Assembly: GCF_015207705.1 (NCBI RefSeq)
Contig: NZ_JADEWI010000021.1
Location: 1-64,000 of the forward strand
Direction of reading: 5' to 3'
Length of the DNA stretch: 64,000 nucleotides
Origin: Nostoc sp. LEGE 06077
GTDB taxonomy: Bacteria > Cyanobacteriota > Cyanobacteriia > Cyanobacteriales > Nostocaceae
Made by a program: the position numbers and the translations under genes. Below the pieces are notes generated by a model that ran no database searches, was not told the DNA's origin, and saw only the letters and a program-made list of their open reading frames with translations. Shown piece by piece: positions 47,355 to 56,930 of the stretch; the stretch's first letter is position 1; each line of letters begins with the position of its first letter.

Positions 47355-47987
47355 TTAGCTCTGTTTCTCTACCTGATTAAATTCCAATTCCACTGGTGTA
47401 TCTCGGCCAAAAATCGAGAGCAAGGCTTTGAGTTTACTTCGCTCTGGACTGACTTCAATCACCTCGCCTTCAAAGTCCTTAAATGGCCCAGAAAGCACGA
47501 TTATCTTATCACCTGTGGCCATGTCAATTTTGACAACTGGCTCTTGTTCGGCGGTTTGTTTGAATATACGCTCTACTTCTGAGTAACTCAGAGGTACTGG
47601 TTTAACGTGACCACGACCTTTAGCACTGCCACGTTTTTGTTCTGCACCCACAAAGTTAATGACATGAGAGGTGTTACGCACTACCTGCCATGTATCGTCA
47701 TTCAGTACCATCCGTACTAGCACATAGCCAGGAAAAACTTTTTCTTCTGTGTGCTGGCGACTCCCGTCTTTACGGATTTTTACCGCTGGTGTGTGTGGGA
47801 TTTCGACTTGAATTATTTTGTCTCCAACGTCAAATGTTTGGATACGTTGTTCCAAATTTGTTTTGACGCGTTTTTCACAGCCGGAGGCTACTTGCACCGC
47901 ATACCACCGCGCTTCTTTGAGCGCCGCTTCTGCTGTTTCCTCTGACTGCAAATTTGAGTTAAGTGGGTCGTCTGTTGCAAAAGTCAT
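47355..47987 (-). CDS. nusG: Transcription elongation/termination factor NusG
   Basis: 210 residues from ATG 47987, which overlaps the secE stop by one base (TGATG), the usual translational coupling. A longer reading from 48110 lies inside secE and is rejected. The NGN domain starts ARWYAVQVASGCEKRVKTNL, and a C-terminal KOW motif (GDKIIVLSGPFKDFEGEVIE) is present. NusG binds RNA polymerase and couples it to the ribosome or Rho; cyanobacteria generally lack Rho. The next gene, rplK, follows after six bases. Confidence 0.95.
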   Translation of the reverse strand: MTFATDDPLNSNLQSEETAEAALKEARWYAVQVASGCEKRVKTNLEQRIQTFDVGDKIIQVEIPHTPAVKIRKDGSRQHTEEKVFPGYVLVRMVLNDDTWQVVRNTSHVINFVGAEQKRGSAKGRGHVKPVPLSYSEVERIFKQTAEQEPVVKIDMATGDKIIVLSGPFKDFEGEVIEVSPERSKLKALLSIFGRDTPVELEFNQVEKQS

Positions 47988-48208
47988 CAGAACACCTGTT
48001 TTGCCGCCCAAGCAAACAATCCATCCACCAAATAAATCAAAGATGCGGAGAGTGTCACCATTAACAGGACGGCTGCTGATTCGCTCACTAGCTGTCTTCG
48101 ACTTGGCCAAACTACTTTTTCAAGTTCTTCTTTCGTCCCTTGAATGAAGTTTTGCAAGTTTAATCCACTAGTGTTTTCTGGCAATTCAGCTTCACTTTTT
48201 TTAGCCAC
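47987..48208 (-). CDS. secE: Preprotein translocase subunit SecE
   Basis: 73 residues with a single C-terminal membrane helix (about 47-68) and the conserved amphipathic helix FIQGTKEELEKVVWPSRRQL, the SecE signature. It is part of the SecYEG channel. It overlaps nusG by one base and follows trnW, the classical order. Confidence 0.95.
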   Translation of the reverse strand: MAKKSEAELPENTSGLNLQNFIQGTKEELEKVVWPSRRQLVSESAAVLLMVTLSASLIYLVDGLFAWAAKQVF

Positions 48209-48401
48209 TGTTGTTTATCCCCCCGTTTCTTGTACAGCTGTATATTGCTAATTTTGATTTTACTTTTACAGCTTTGATTCCATCCTGCCTATTTGCCGCA
48301 AAAAATTCTTAATTATCAAACAATTATACCCGAAATCATAAGCACTAACTACTGTATTAGTAGAAGTGCTACTGTTTCGGGTTTTATTTTTTGCTTGCGA
48401 G

Positions 48402-48474
48402 CGCGCCCTGGAGGACTTGAACCCCCGACATCAGGTTTTGGAGACCTGCGTTCTACCAACTGAACTAAGAGCGC
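48402..48474 (-). tRNA. trnW: tRNA-Trp (anticodon CCA)
   Basis: On the minus strand a 73-base cloverleaf can be drawn. The acceptor arms GCGCTCT and AGGGCGC pair (one G-U), the D arm holds AGTTCAGTTGGTAGA, the anticodon stem CAGGT/ACCTG closes the loop CTCCAAA with anticodon CCA, and the T arm contains GGTTCAAGTCC. The 3' CCA is not encoded. It lies between rplS and secE, as in many bacteria. Confidence 0.95.
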
Positions 48475-48567
48475 ACAGGTTGGTTTTGATTCGGTGATTG
48501 CGCTGAACTTTTATTTAGTTTAACGCAATTGCGATTCTTATTGTACATGATTTTTGTCGGGGAAACA

Positions 48568-48592
48568 ACTTAGCGGCAAAAGCCGCTTGTTA
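48568..48592 (-). terminator. Terminator downstream of rplS
   Basis: AGCGGC-AAAA-GCCGCT (48572-48587) forms a tight GC stem with flanking AAC/GTT pairing; on the minus strand it is followed by AAGTTGTTT. It is about 35 bases after the rplS stop and before trnW. Confidence 0.6.
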
Positions 48593-48624
48593 ATTGAGAT
48601 TTCTCTCATACCCTGAGCAAAAAA

Positions 48625-48987
48625 TTACAAAGGACGGTCGAAACGTTGCTTGATCCGGGTGGCTTTACCAACGCGATCGCGCAGATAGTACAGTTTAGCA
48701 CGCCGCACCTTACCACGACGGATAACTTTGATGCTGTCGATGCGAGGGGAATGCAATAAAAACACTCGCTCTACGCCTACGCCTTGAAATACGCGGCGAA
48801 CGGTAATAGTTTCGTTAATACCACCGTTGCGTTTAGCAATGACAACGCCTTCGTAGGGTTGTACGCGGTATTTTTCGCCTTCTTTGATTTTTACGCCGAC
48901 TTTGACTGTATCGCCCACATAAATGTTGGGCAAATTAGATTTTAGTTGTTCCGCTTCTATGGAGCGGATGATCTCTTGAGCGTTCAT
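48625..48987 (-). CDS. rplS: 50S ribosomal protein L19
   Basis: 120 residues with typical L19 sequence: [20 protein letters not shown], then [20 protein letters not shown] and [21 protein letters not shown]19 lies at the 30S-50S interface. Own terminator downstream; trnW follows. Confidence 0.97.
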   Translation of the reverse strand: MNAQEIIRSIEAEQLKSNLPNIYVGDTVKVGVKIKEGEKYRVQPYEGVVIAKRNGGINETITVRRVFQGVGVERVFLLHSPRIDSIKVIRRGKVRRAKLYYLRDRVGKATRIKQRFDRPL

Positions 48988-49140
48988 AGCCTATCTGGTG
49001 AAAAACTCACAATCATCCATAATAAGTCGAGAATCTGCTTTCAGTCTAGTGATATGTGAGATTTATAATTTTTTCCCCGATCCCACAGATCGAAAAATGA
49101 AAGCTATATTGCATAAAGCTTTGCTACAGGTGTGATATTT

Positions 49141-50079
49141 ATGAAATTTAGCGTCGTGATCACTACCTATGACCGCGTAAGCTTACTACGCCGAGCCGTT
49201 GATTCTGCTATCAACCAAACAATTCCTTGCGAAGTGATTGTAGCTGATGATTGTTCTACTGATGAGACGCAAGCCTACGTAGAAAGCTTAGGTAATAAAG
49301 TAATTTACCATCGAAATGAGGTAAATAAAGGTCATGCAGCCACGGTGAATGCAGGAGTCAATCAAGCTAGTGGCGACTGGATTAAATTTTTGGATGATGA
49401 CGACTATTTGGCTACCAATTGTATCGAAGAGATGGCCAAGGCGATCGCTCTTTGTCCGAGTGCCGTGATTTGCTCTTGTGTAGCGGCGCAGGTAGATGAA
49501 CAGGAAGTAGAACTCAGTCGTACCCCTCACCTTGGGCCTGGATTAGCTTTTTCCGTTCCCCAAGCCGATATTCACTATGGAATGCTTTTGGAATTACTGC
49601 CCTTTGGGACACCTGTACAAGTTGCTTGTAGTCGGGATGCTTTTTGGCAAACAGAAGGCTGGGATTCCCAACTTGATGCTAACTGTGATGACATCGATTC
49701 TTGGCTACGCATTGCCCAATTTGGGGATGCGATTTTTATCAATCAATGTTTAGCTTATCGGACGATTTGGACAGGTGCTTATAATCATAAATTCTCTGTA
49801 TCCAAGCGGTTAGATACCAATATTTTAATCAAAGAAAAAATTCATGCTTTAGTTAATGAAAAGCATCGCCATGATATTCCCAAAATGCCAGATATAAGAA
49901 GATATTTGATATTACATTGGGCTTTTGTAGAACTGAAGCAGAAAAATTTTCCTGACTTTCTGATGATGTTAAACAAATCGGCATTCTCGCCAATGGTTTG
50001 GAAAATTTTCTTAACTACTGTCTTCTTACGTCGGTTGCATTTTCAGAGTAAAATTATCCGCAAGTTTGTCTTATATTAG
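49141..50079 (+). CDS. Family 2 glycosyltransferase
   Basis: 312 residues from ATG 49141; an in-frame GTG at 49132 is less likely. The GT-A nucleotide-sugar fold is seen in KFSVVITTYDRVSLLRRAVD, EVIVADDCSTDETQAYVES and the DxD-like motif DWIKFLDDDDYL. The C-terminal half is less conserved (YRTIWTGAYNHKF) and there is no membrane helix. Such enzymes transfer sugars to polysaccharides, lipids or proteins; the acceptor is unknown. No other sugar gene is adjacent. Divergent from rplS. Confidence 0.88.
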   Translation: MKFSVVITTYDRVSLLRRAVDSAINQTIPCEVIVADDCSTDETQAYVESLGNKVIYHRNEVNKGHAATVNAGVNQASGDWIKFLDDDDYLATNCIEEMAKAIALCPSAVICSCVAAQVDEQEVELSRTPHLGPGLAFSVPQADIHYGMLLELLPFGTPVQVACSRDAFWQTEGWDSQLDANCDDIDSWLRIAQFGDAIFINQCLAYRTIWTGAYNHKFSVSKRLDTNILIKEKIHALVNEKHRHDIPKMPDIRRYLILHWAFVELKQKNFPDFLMMLNKSAFSPMVWKIFLTTVFLRRLHFQSKIIRKFVLY

Positions 50080-50190
50080 AGGTTCACTCAAAATCAGTTG
50101 TGAGCAATTTAAGGAACAAGCGCGAATAGAATTCACAGCAGTTTTATCTGTTATAAGTAGGTCGGTGTTAAAAATTGTCGTTATGACAAG

Positions 50191-50219
50191 GCAGGAGGCA
50201 GAGGGCAGGAGGAAAGAGG
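50191..50219. repeat. GGCAGGAGGCAGAGG repeat
   Basis: The string AGGCAGGAGGCAGAGGGCAG followed by GAGGAAAGAGG lies between the glycosyltransferase and efflux-pump genes. It is related to the repeat at 46880-46922. Confidence 0.5.
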
Positions 50220-50356
50220 TTTTCTAGCCACTTTACTGTTCGTTACATAGTTCGGTTTATTTGCACTTTTCTACTTATATAGCCATGAGTCCATTCGCAT
50301 AAAACCAACATAATACTTTTTACTTATTACTTCTCATTTTATTTTCTAGCCTTGAT

Positions 50357-53300
50357 TTAGTAATACCTTTTCTTCCATTTATCCAACTTGGTTAATATTG
50401 GTTGAATCCAGCCAAAATCTAAAACATCGTGCAGCAATGTATAAAAACACGGAATAATAAACAGTGTTAATACAGTTGCTAATGACAAACCTGAAAACAC
50501 AACTACGCCCAATGGTTGGAGAAATTCTGAGCCTTCGCCAATTCCCAATGCTAAGGGGAACATACCTAAAACGGTGGTAATAGTAGTCATGAGTACAGGC
50601 CGTAAACGTTGTGGCGCAGCTTGTAAAATTGCAGTTTTGCGATCAATATTGTCTCGTTCTCGAAGTTGGTTGGCTAACTCAACCATGATGATGGCATTGT
50701 TAACCACAATACCTACTAACAAGACTGCACCAACTATCACAGTTGCACCAATGGCAGTTTGAGTAATATAAAGACCGAAAATTCCCCCCGCTAGTGCTAA
50801 CGGAATGGTAAACATAATCACCAATGGGTCGATCAGGGAATTGTATTGCACTGCCATAACTACAAATACAAGGAATGTTGCTAATCCACCTAATAGTTGC
50901 AGTGAGCTTTGCAATTGCTGATTTGATTCGGCTGCGGCGCTAGGTAAAACACTCACACCTTCTGGCAATTCGAGGTTATCTATTACTTGTTTTACCTGGG
51001 CTATGGCTTGACTTAAACTAGCTCCTTCGGTTAAATTCCCTGCGAGAATGACAACTTGACGCTGGTTGATGCGCTGAATTTCACCAGGAGCTTGGCCTTC
51101 CACGATTCTGGCAACATCACTTAACCGGACTTGCTGATTGTTATCTACAAATAACGGCAATCTTTCTAATTGAGATGGTGCTTGGATAGCTGTTTCATTC
51201 AACTTGACGCGTACATCAACTAAGCGGTTGCCGCGTTGTAACTGGGTGGGGACGCTACCTTCGAGGGCAGTCTGAATGGTATCGCCAATATCTGCCGTAG
51301 TTAAGCCTAAAGCTGCAACTCGCTCCCAGTCGGGCAAAATCTGAATTTCTGGTTGTCGTTCATCAGCATCGGGGCGGAATCGGGCGAGGGTGGCTTGTTC
51401 TTCTAACGCGGCTAAGACTTGACGACCGGCTTGTTGTAAAGTATCTGGGTTGTTACCTTGCAAAATCACGTCAACATCAGCACCCCGGACAGGAGAGTTA
51501 TTTAAAATCAAACCCCGCACTTGTCCTGGTGAGAGACGCAAACGAATTCCCGCTAAGTTTAATTTATCAAGTTCTTTGGTGACTCGTTCTACATAAGCTT
51601 CGACATCAGTACCAGATTTTAAGCTAATGGTACTGGAACCGCGTAAGGGGTTGGCGTTGGTGGTGTTACCAAATAAGGCTCCACCAGCAGTGGAAAATAT
51701 ATATTCTGTTTCTGGCTGTTGGCGGAGAACCTCATCCACGGCGCTCATGACTTTGAGGTTAGAGTCTAAGGGTGTACCTGGAGGAAACTGGGCATTTAAG
51801 TTAGCTTGTCCGGTATTAATTCTGGGGAGGATTTCTTGGGGAATTTGCGGAGCCATCCACAAACTACCACCACCAAAGAAGAGGAGGGCGATCGCCACTG
51901 TAATTAATCGCCAGCGTAATATCATACTTAAAAAGCTGCCATATCCCCTGGTAGCAGCATCAAAGCGGTGATTAAATTCTCGCAATAGCCAAAATTCACT
52001 CAAACGGCTAGAAAACTTCCATCCCAATAGGCGAGATGCCATCATGGGGACAACGGTAACGGCAATGACAATTGAAGCCGCTACAGAAAAGCTGATTGTC
52101 AAAATTAATTCATTGAATAGTAGGGCGATAAACCCACCAATCAGCAAAAATGGTAATACTGCTACTAAATTGGTACTAGTAGACGCGACTAAGGCTGATT
52201 CGACTTCTCGACTACTTTGTTCTGATTGATTAATTAGTTGCTCTTGACTCAACCTACTTCTAGCCGTTTTCCCTGGAGTCATTCCCGCACCTTCGGCAAT
52301 GTTCTCTAACATAACGATGGAGTTGTCGACGACAATACCCACACCCAACGCTAAACCACCCAAACTGAAAACATTGATAGATAAGCCAAATAAACCCATT
52401 AAGATAATTGCGGCTAGGGTGGCTAAGGGAATAGCTAGGACAATAATTAAGGTTTGGCGTATAGAACCCAGAAATAAAAGAACTGCGATCGCGGCTAATG
52501 CTGTCCCAATCAAACCAGAACTGGTAACATTAGAAATAGAGTTACGGATAAATCTTGATTCATCTAACGTAGCAGTAATTACTGTCCCTTCAGGAATTAC
52601 ACCAGACTGCTGCAGTTCTTCTACCCGTTGTTTGACACCATCAACCACATTGATAGTATTGGCATCTGGTTGTTTTTGAATACTGACTTTGACGGCTGGT
52701 TCGCCATTCAGGGAAACGAAAACTCTTTGTTGTTCTGCACCATCTATAATTTCGGCAAAGTCTCGCAAATAGACACGGTACTTAGGGACAGAGGATTGTG
52801 TATTAGTATTTGACGCAGCAGTTCCTGAAGATACCTCAAAGGATAGATTTCTCAATTCTTCTGCACTCCGAAAGCGCCCCACAGTCCGAGTTAATGGCTC
52901 GGAATTCTGCCCCAAAATTCGCCCACCAGAGATATCTTGGTTGCGGTCTCTCAGTTCATCTAAGACATCTGTTAAACCTACTCCCAAAGCTTGCAGTCGG
53001 TTCAAATCAATATTGACTCTAACTTCTTCTGGGACTCCGCCTGATACATCTACCCCAGCGACTCCAGGGACAACCCCTAGTTCACGGGCTAATTCTTCTT
53101 CGGCAAATACACGTAACTCTACACCTTCTAAGCTCGGTGAAGTTAAAGCTATTTCATAAACAGGTAACTGGGAAGGATCTACTTTAAATATGCGTGGTGC
53201 TTCTATGGTGTCGGGTAAAGTACCTCTGGCTCGATTAAATGCCGCAGTAGCATCGTTTAAGGCTTGGTCGATATTACCTCCCGGTTGAAAGTACAAATCT

Positions 53301-53599
53301 AAACTGACTTGACCTTCACGGGTTTGAGAAAAAACTTGTAATACGCCTTCGGTAGCGGAAAAGGCTTCTTCTAAAGGCTTTGTCACTTCATCAATTGCTA
53401 CTTCTGGCGAAATCCCTGGCGCTGGTATCCGCACACCAATCCGAGGATAAGTAATTGATGGTAGTAAATCTACTGGTAGTTTGACTATAAAAAATATACC
53501 CATGACGATTACCGCCAGGGTAAGCATGAGTGTACCGATATGTTGACGGATGGAAATGGCGCTGATACTAAATCCGCCGCTTTTCTGGATTTGCTGCAT
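50357..53599 (-). CDS. RND family efflux transporter, inner-membrane pump
   Basis: 1080 residues with the AcrB/MexB-like architecture: an N-terminal membrane helix (TLMLTLAVIVMGIFFIVKLP), two large periplasmic loops and two groups of membrane helices. Characteristic strings are GVVPGVAGVDVSGGVPEEVR, the helix with GGLALGVGIVVDNSIVMLEN (the proton-relay Asp pair lies in GIVVDNSIV), and GIVVNNAIIMVELANQLRER in the second half. The second D is replaced by N, as in many cyanobacterial and HAE3-like members. It exports drugs or other hydrophobic compounds by proton antiport. The adaptor gene is 31 bases upstream on the same strand; no outer-membrane channel gene is nearby. Confidence 0.93.
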   Translation of the reverse strand: MQQIQKSGGFSISAISIRQHIGTLMLTLAVIVMGIFFIVKLPVDLLPSITYPRIGVRIPAPGISPEVAIDEVTKPLEEAFSATEGVLQVFSQTREGQVSLDLYFQPGGNIDQALNDATAAFNRARGTLPDTIEAPRIFKVDPSQLPVYEIALTSPSLEGVELRVFAEEELARELGVVPGVAGVDVSGGVPEEVRVNIDLNRLQALGVGLTDVLDELRDRNQDISGGRILGQNSEPLTRTVGRFRSAEELRNLSFEVSSGTAASNTNTQSSVPKYRVYLRDFAEIIDGAEQQRVFVSLNGEPAVKVSIQKQPDANTINVVDGVKQRVEELQQSGVIPEGTVITATLDESRFIRNSISNVTSSGLIGTALAAIAVLLFLGSIRQTLIIVLAIPLATLAAIILMGLFGLSINVFSLGGLALGVGIVVDNSIVMLENIAEGAGMTPGKTARSRLSQEQLINQSEQSSREVESALVASTSTNLVAVLPFLLIGGFIALLFNELILTISFSVAASIVIAVTVVPMMASRLLGWKFSSRLSEFWLLREFNHRFDAATRGYGSFLSMILRWRLITVAIALLFFGGGSLWMAPQIPQEILPRINTGQANLNAQFPPGTPLDSNLKVMSAVDEVLRQQPETEYIFSTAGGALFGNTTNANPLRGSSTISLKSGTDVEAYVERVTKELDKLNLAGIRLRLSPGQVRGLILNNSPVRGADVDVILQGNNPDTLQQAGRQVLAALEEQATLARFRPDADERQPEIQILPDWERVAALGLTTADIGDTIQTALEGSVPTQLQRGNRLVDVRVKLNETAIQAPSQLERLPLFVDNNQQVRLSDVARIVEGQAPGEIQRINQRQVVILAGNLTEGASLSQAIAQVKQVIDNLELPEGVSVLPSAAAESNQQLQSSLQLLGGLATFLVFVVMAVQYNSLIDPLVIMFTIPLALAGGIFGLYITQTAIGATVIVGAVLLVGIVVNNAIIMVELANQLRERDNIDRKTAILQAAPQRLRPVLMTTITTVLGMFPLALGIGEGSEFLQPLGVVVFSGLSLATVLTLFIIPCFYTLLHDVLDFGWIQPILTKLDKWKKRYY

Positions 53600-53630
53600 G
53601 ACTTATGATTGCACTCCAAATCTAAGATTC

Positions 53631-55097
53631 TTAATTTCTAGTTCCGCGTTGTGAAGATTTCGATTCGCCTGTTTCGGAGAGAATCGAAAGACGTACAGGG
53701 TTGCCATCTTTTAAGGGTCTACCGCTGCGAACTACGTAACGTTCTCCTGGTTGCAAACCCGATAAAATTTCTACTTTGCTGTCAGCTTTTTTGCCCAAGG
53801 TGACGCTACGTGCTGTTACTGTTGGTTTACCTTGTGTATCTGTAACTACAAATACAGTGCCATTTGTCTCGTTATTTGCTGCTTCAGACCCAGAAGGCTG
53901 TTTGGCTGACTTTTGCAGGGCGGTTTGGGAAACTACAACTCTTGGCTGTGCTTGGGTAGCAAAATTAACTCGTGCTAACAATCCGCTACCAATATTGCCT
54001 TGACTGTTGGGAACTTCAACTTCTACGGGGATGAGGCGAGCCGTAACATCGGCGGCGGGAGAGATGCGGATGACTCTACCTGTTAAGGTTCTTTGGGGAA
54101 AGGCATCTAAGCGTACTTGTACAGATTGTCCAACTTTAATTTTTGCGAGTTCTAATTCGGAAACTTGGACGACGACTTTCACGCGGCTAAAGTCGCCAAT
54201 TTGCAGAACTTCGCCACCAGCTTGCAAAAGATTGCCTGGTTCTGTAACCTTGCTGGTAACTACACCATTGATGGGGGAAATCAATCGGGTGTAGGAACGG
54301 CGTTCTTTGACTTGGGCGACTACTGCTTGTTGGGCTAAAACTCTACCTTGGGTAGCGGCGACGGCTTGCTGTTCTGTACGGACTTGCTCTGTTGCAGCCC
54401 GCAAGGCTTGGGCGGCGGTTTGGGCTTGAGTGCGTGATTGTTCGGCAGCTTGTTGGGCGATCGCACCTTGTTGATATAATTGCTGCTGTCTTTGGGAGTC
54501 GGCTTCGGCTTGTACCAGTTGTAACCGCAGTCTTTCAACTTCTGCACGCGCGTTACTCACCTGGGTTTCGGCTCTGGCTACATCTGATTTTTGGGCGGCG
54601 AGTTCGGCTTCGGCTTGTTTTAATTCTGTCAGCAATAAAGCATCATCTAACTGTCCAATGCTCTGCCCCTTTTTGAGCCTATCGCCTACGTCTACATTTA
54701 AAGATAATAATCTTGCTTCTACTTGCGATCGCAGGGAGACAGTGCGGAAAGGAATTGTCGTACCCATATACTCTAGCTGTGTTTGCAGTGTACCTGTACT
54801 GGCGATCGCTACATCTACAGGTGTCGCACCACCACTTTGTTTACTACCACGTTGCGATTGTGCTTCGGCGGCTTCTTTGGGTAGAGAAGCACAACTAGCC
54901 GAAAGTAATCCTGTGGTTAATAAGCAAGCAAATAATGATAGGAATTTCCTGGTTTGGCTAAGGGGAAACGTCCTCTTGTTTGCTGGTTTCCCGAAATTAA
55001 TTGTGGCGAATAAATCTAACTGGCTATTCATCACTGGGATTGGAGCTATGTAGGTTTGCTGTTTCATCGATTTTTGCGGTTGTCCGTTGAAAATCAT
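53631..55097 (-). CDS. RND efflux periplasmic adaptor (membrane fusion protein)
   Basis: 488 residues. A hydrophobic segment near residues 49-68 ends in LLSASCAS, a lipobox, so the mature protein is probably a lipoprotein. Biotinyl-lipoyl-like halves (VEARLLSLNVDVGDRLKKGQ and LISPINGVVTSKVTEPGNLL) flank a long coiled-coil hairpin rich in Gln, Ala and Arg. A beta-barrel domain (VRLDAFPQRTLTGRVIRISP) and a C-terminal domain follow. It links the pump encoded downstream to an outer-membrane channel. ATGs at residues 11 and 23 are alternative starts, since the first 48 residues before the hydrophobic core are unusually long. Confidence 0.92.
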   Translation of the reverse strand: MIFNGQPQKSMKQQTYIAPIPVMNSQLDLFATINFGKPANKRTFPLSQTRKFLSLFACLLTTGLLSASCASLPKEAAEAQSQRGSKQSGGATPVDVAIASTGTLQTQLEYMGTTIPFRTVSLRSQVEARLLSLNVDVGDRLKKGQSIGQLDDALLLTELKQAEAELAAQKSDVARAETQVSNARAEVERLRLQLVQAEADSQRQQQLYQQGAIAQQAAEQSRTQAQTAAQALRAATEQVRTEQQAVAATQGRVLAQQAVVAQVKERRSYTRLISPINGVVTSKVTEPGNLLQAGGEVLQIGDFSRVKVVVQVSELELAKIKVGQSVQVRLDAFPQRTLTGRVIRISPAADVTARLIPVEVEVPNSQGNIGSGLLARVNFATQAQPRVVVSQTALQKSAKQPSGSEAANNETNGTVFVVTDTQGKPTVTARSVTLGKKADSKVEILSGLQPGERYVVRSGRPLKDGNPVRLSILSETGESKSSQRGTRN

Positions 55098-55602
55098 TTA
55101 TTTTGCTTATATAAAAACTTTTTTCAAAAATAGCCGCCTTTTTCCCAAGTAATTCTGAATATATTTCCTTAGATAGAAGAATTAATAATAAATCAATGTT
55201 GAGATAAATTCTTTGTATCAATTTTTACTACTTTTACTAAATCAAAGTTTAAAAACCCGATGCTATCTGCTGATGCGGATGTAGAGGGTTTTTTTACCTT
55301 TGATAAAATAAAGTTGGCAGTAAATTTTGTCTTATATCTTGGCTTTAAGCTCACGATATAAGACTTGTAAAAATTCCCATGTAGTCCTAATTTTTAGCCG
55401 GATTTTGGCGTTAGTACGCTTTAAATAATAATATTTAGTTTTACTAAGTATACCTAATATATACTAGCAAAGATGCTAGAAAAGCAATCTGCAATTCTCA
55501 GTATTTATGAGAGATATTAAAAATTCTAAACTGTAATTGTCTTTTGTCACCATGTAGTATATGTACAAACGCTATTTTTAGGATAGGCGAGGACAATAAC
55601 GC
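55098..55602. other. Divergent intergenic region, efflux adaptor / lyase
   Basis: About 500 bases of AT-rich DNA with no credible gene; short frames near 55024-55221 are ignored. It holds the promoters of both flanking genes. A terminator-like inverted repeat is described at 55251-55295. Confidence 0.5.
55251..55295 (+). terminator. Terminator-like repeat without an upstream gene
   Basis: AAAAACCC (55251-55258) and GGGTTTTT (55286-55293) pair across a 27-base loop and end in a run of seven T. There is no annotated + strand gene to its left, so it may mark the end of a short unannotated transcript or be chance. Confidence 0.3.
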
Positions 55603-56142
55603 GTGACATCACCGCTAAGACTGACTCAAAGTACTAACGAAGCAGAAATTACCCAATTTTTTCGCAAATCGGCCGGTCAGTGGCGCTCAGAAAGACGCTA
55701 CTATACTCTGCCAGAAGGCGAAACTAAAGAAATGGTGAGTCTCATCACCATTCGGTTTTTAGCAGCAGGATGCACTGAGTTGCAAAAGCTGGCGCAGTTG
55801 CACAATTTACCTGATACGGTTAATTTAATTTGTGGTGCAGAAGTACTATGGAATAGTACGGATATACTAAAAAATAGGCAAGATTCTCAAGGTTCGACAT
55901 TATTTGGTGCATTAGGAAATATTTTGTACCGCGATCGCGGTTTTGCCACATCCAAACCCATCACCGCAGAGTATCATTTTCCTAATTCGGAAACTCTGTG
56001 CTTGCGAACTGAGTACAACAATTCAGTGTTTGAGGAAGAATTAAAGTTAATTGGGAATAAATATCGCACCAGACAAACAATCATCTCTCGCGCTGGTGAA
56101 CAGTTAATGATTGGTCAATATTTAGAAAAGCGAATTGACTAA
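55603..56142 (+). CDS. CpcS/CpeS-type phycobiliprotein lyase
   Basis: 179 residues from GTG 55603. FFRKSAGQWRSERRYYTLPE near residue 20 and the pattern EYHFPNSETLCLRTEYNN belong to the S-type lyases, lipocalin-like proteins that attach bilins (such as phycocyanobilin) to Cys-84-type sites on phycobiliproteins. Which subunit is served cannot be told; several paralogues are usual. The gene is single, and its presence fits a phycobilisome-containing cyanobacterium. The name CpcS, CpcU or CpeS is not decided here. Confidence 0.85.
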   Translation: MTSPLRLTQSTNEAEITQFFRKSAGQWRSERRYYTLPEGETKEMVSLITIRFLAAGCTELQKLAQLHNLPDTVNLICGAEVLWNSTDILKNRQDSQGSTLFGALGNILYRDRGFATSKPITAEYHFPNSETLCLRTEYNNSVFEEELKLIGNKYRTRQTIISRAGEQLMIGQYLEKRID

Positions 56143-56209
56143 ACCGTAGAAAATAATAGGGAATAGATATTTATTGTCTGTTCCCTGTCAATCTGTTTTG
56201 TTTGAAAAA

Positions 56210-56836
56210 CTAGGTGAAAGCGATCGCACTTCCATATTCAACACTTGCTTGTGCAACATTATATAAATCTAATAGTAATGATTTATGAACACTCAAAAAA
56301 TCACTCTTATTATCTAACTCTTCTTTTCTTTGTTCATAGACTTTGTTTAGATTAGGCGTAAATTCTCCCAGATTAAAACTTAATAATTCTGCTAAATATT
56401 CTAATTCTTTCACTAAATAAATACTGGAACCTAGCCAATATCCAGGTAAATTTTGATCATATATAACTGTTTCAAAATCAATTGGTAGATAATAGCCATT
56501 ACAATCAGAATGACATATTAAATGAGATTTTTTTAATTCAAATATATAATCTCCCAAATATGTAGGAATGTCTTTTTTATTACTATCCTCAACTGTTGGA
56601 TTCCAGCCACGATTTTCAATAAATCTAGCAGCAAAGTATCTCAGATAGTGAATAGTAGAATATGACCAACTAAGTTGTGGAAATTCTAAATTCTGAACCC
56701 ATTCTCCAAATGCTTCCTGATGAGTTGGTAAACCTTGCTGTTGAAGCACATTGTTAATATCAACAAGATCGCCTTCTACAAACTCAAGAAGTTCCTCATC
56801 AGACCATTCTCTAGCTAACCAGATTGTAACGCTCAT
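56210..56836 (-). CDS. Hypothetical soluble protein
   Basis: 208 residues, acidic and Trp/Tyr-rich (e.g. LSWSYSTIHYLRYFAARFIE, SHLICHSDCNGYYLPIDFET, PGYWLGSSIYLVKELEYLAE). No signal peptide, membrane helix or known catalytic motif. The general look (acidic, aromatic, single-domain) is like immunity or antitoxin-related orphan proteins, but no toxin gene is adjacent, so this is not claimed. Downstream of DUF2839 and the DinG-like gene on the same strand. Confidence 0.6.
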   Translation of the reverse strand: MSVTIWLAREWSDEELLEFVEGDLVDINNVLQQQGLPTHQEAFGEWVQNLEFPQLSWSYSTIHYLRYFAARFIENRGWNPTVEDSNKKDIPTYLGDYIFELKKSHLICHSDCNGYYLPIDFETVIYDQNLPGYWLGSSIYLVKELEYLAELLSFNLGEFTPNLNKVYEQRKEELDNKSDFLSVHKSLLLDLYNVAQASVEYGSAIAFT

Positions 56837-56930
56837 TTTTTTGATAATTTGAACGTATTTTTTTAAAATTATTTATTAAAACAGTCGGTTGGGTTGAGCA
56901 ATAGCAAAACCCAACCATCTGGATTTTTCT

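Noticed and set aside
47988-48110. Longer NusG reading with 41 additional N-terminal residues
   Set aside because: The extension lies wholly inside secE and shows no NusG similarity; the start at 47987 with TGATG overlap fits.
55024-55221. 65-codon minus-strand frame at the efflux adaptor start
   Set aside because: It overlaps the adaptor's coding start in another frame and has no protein-like features.
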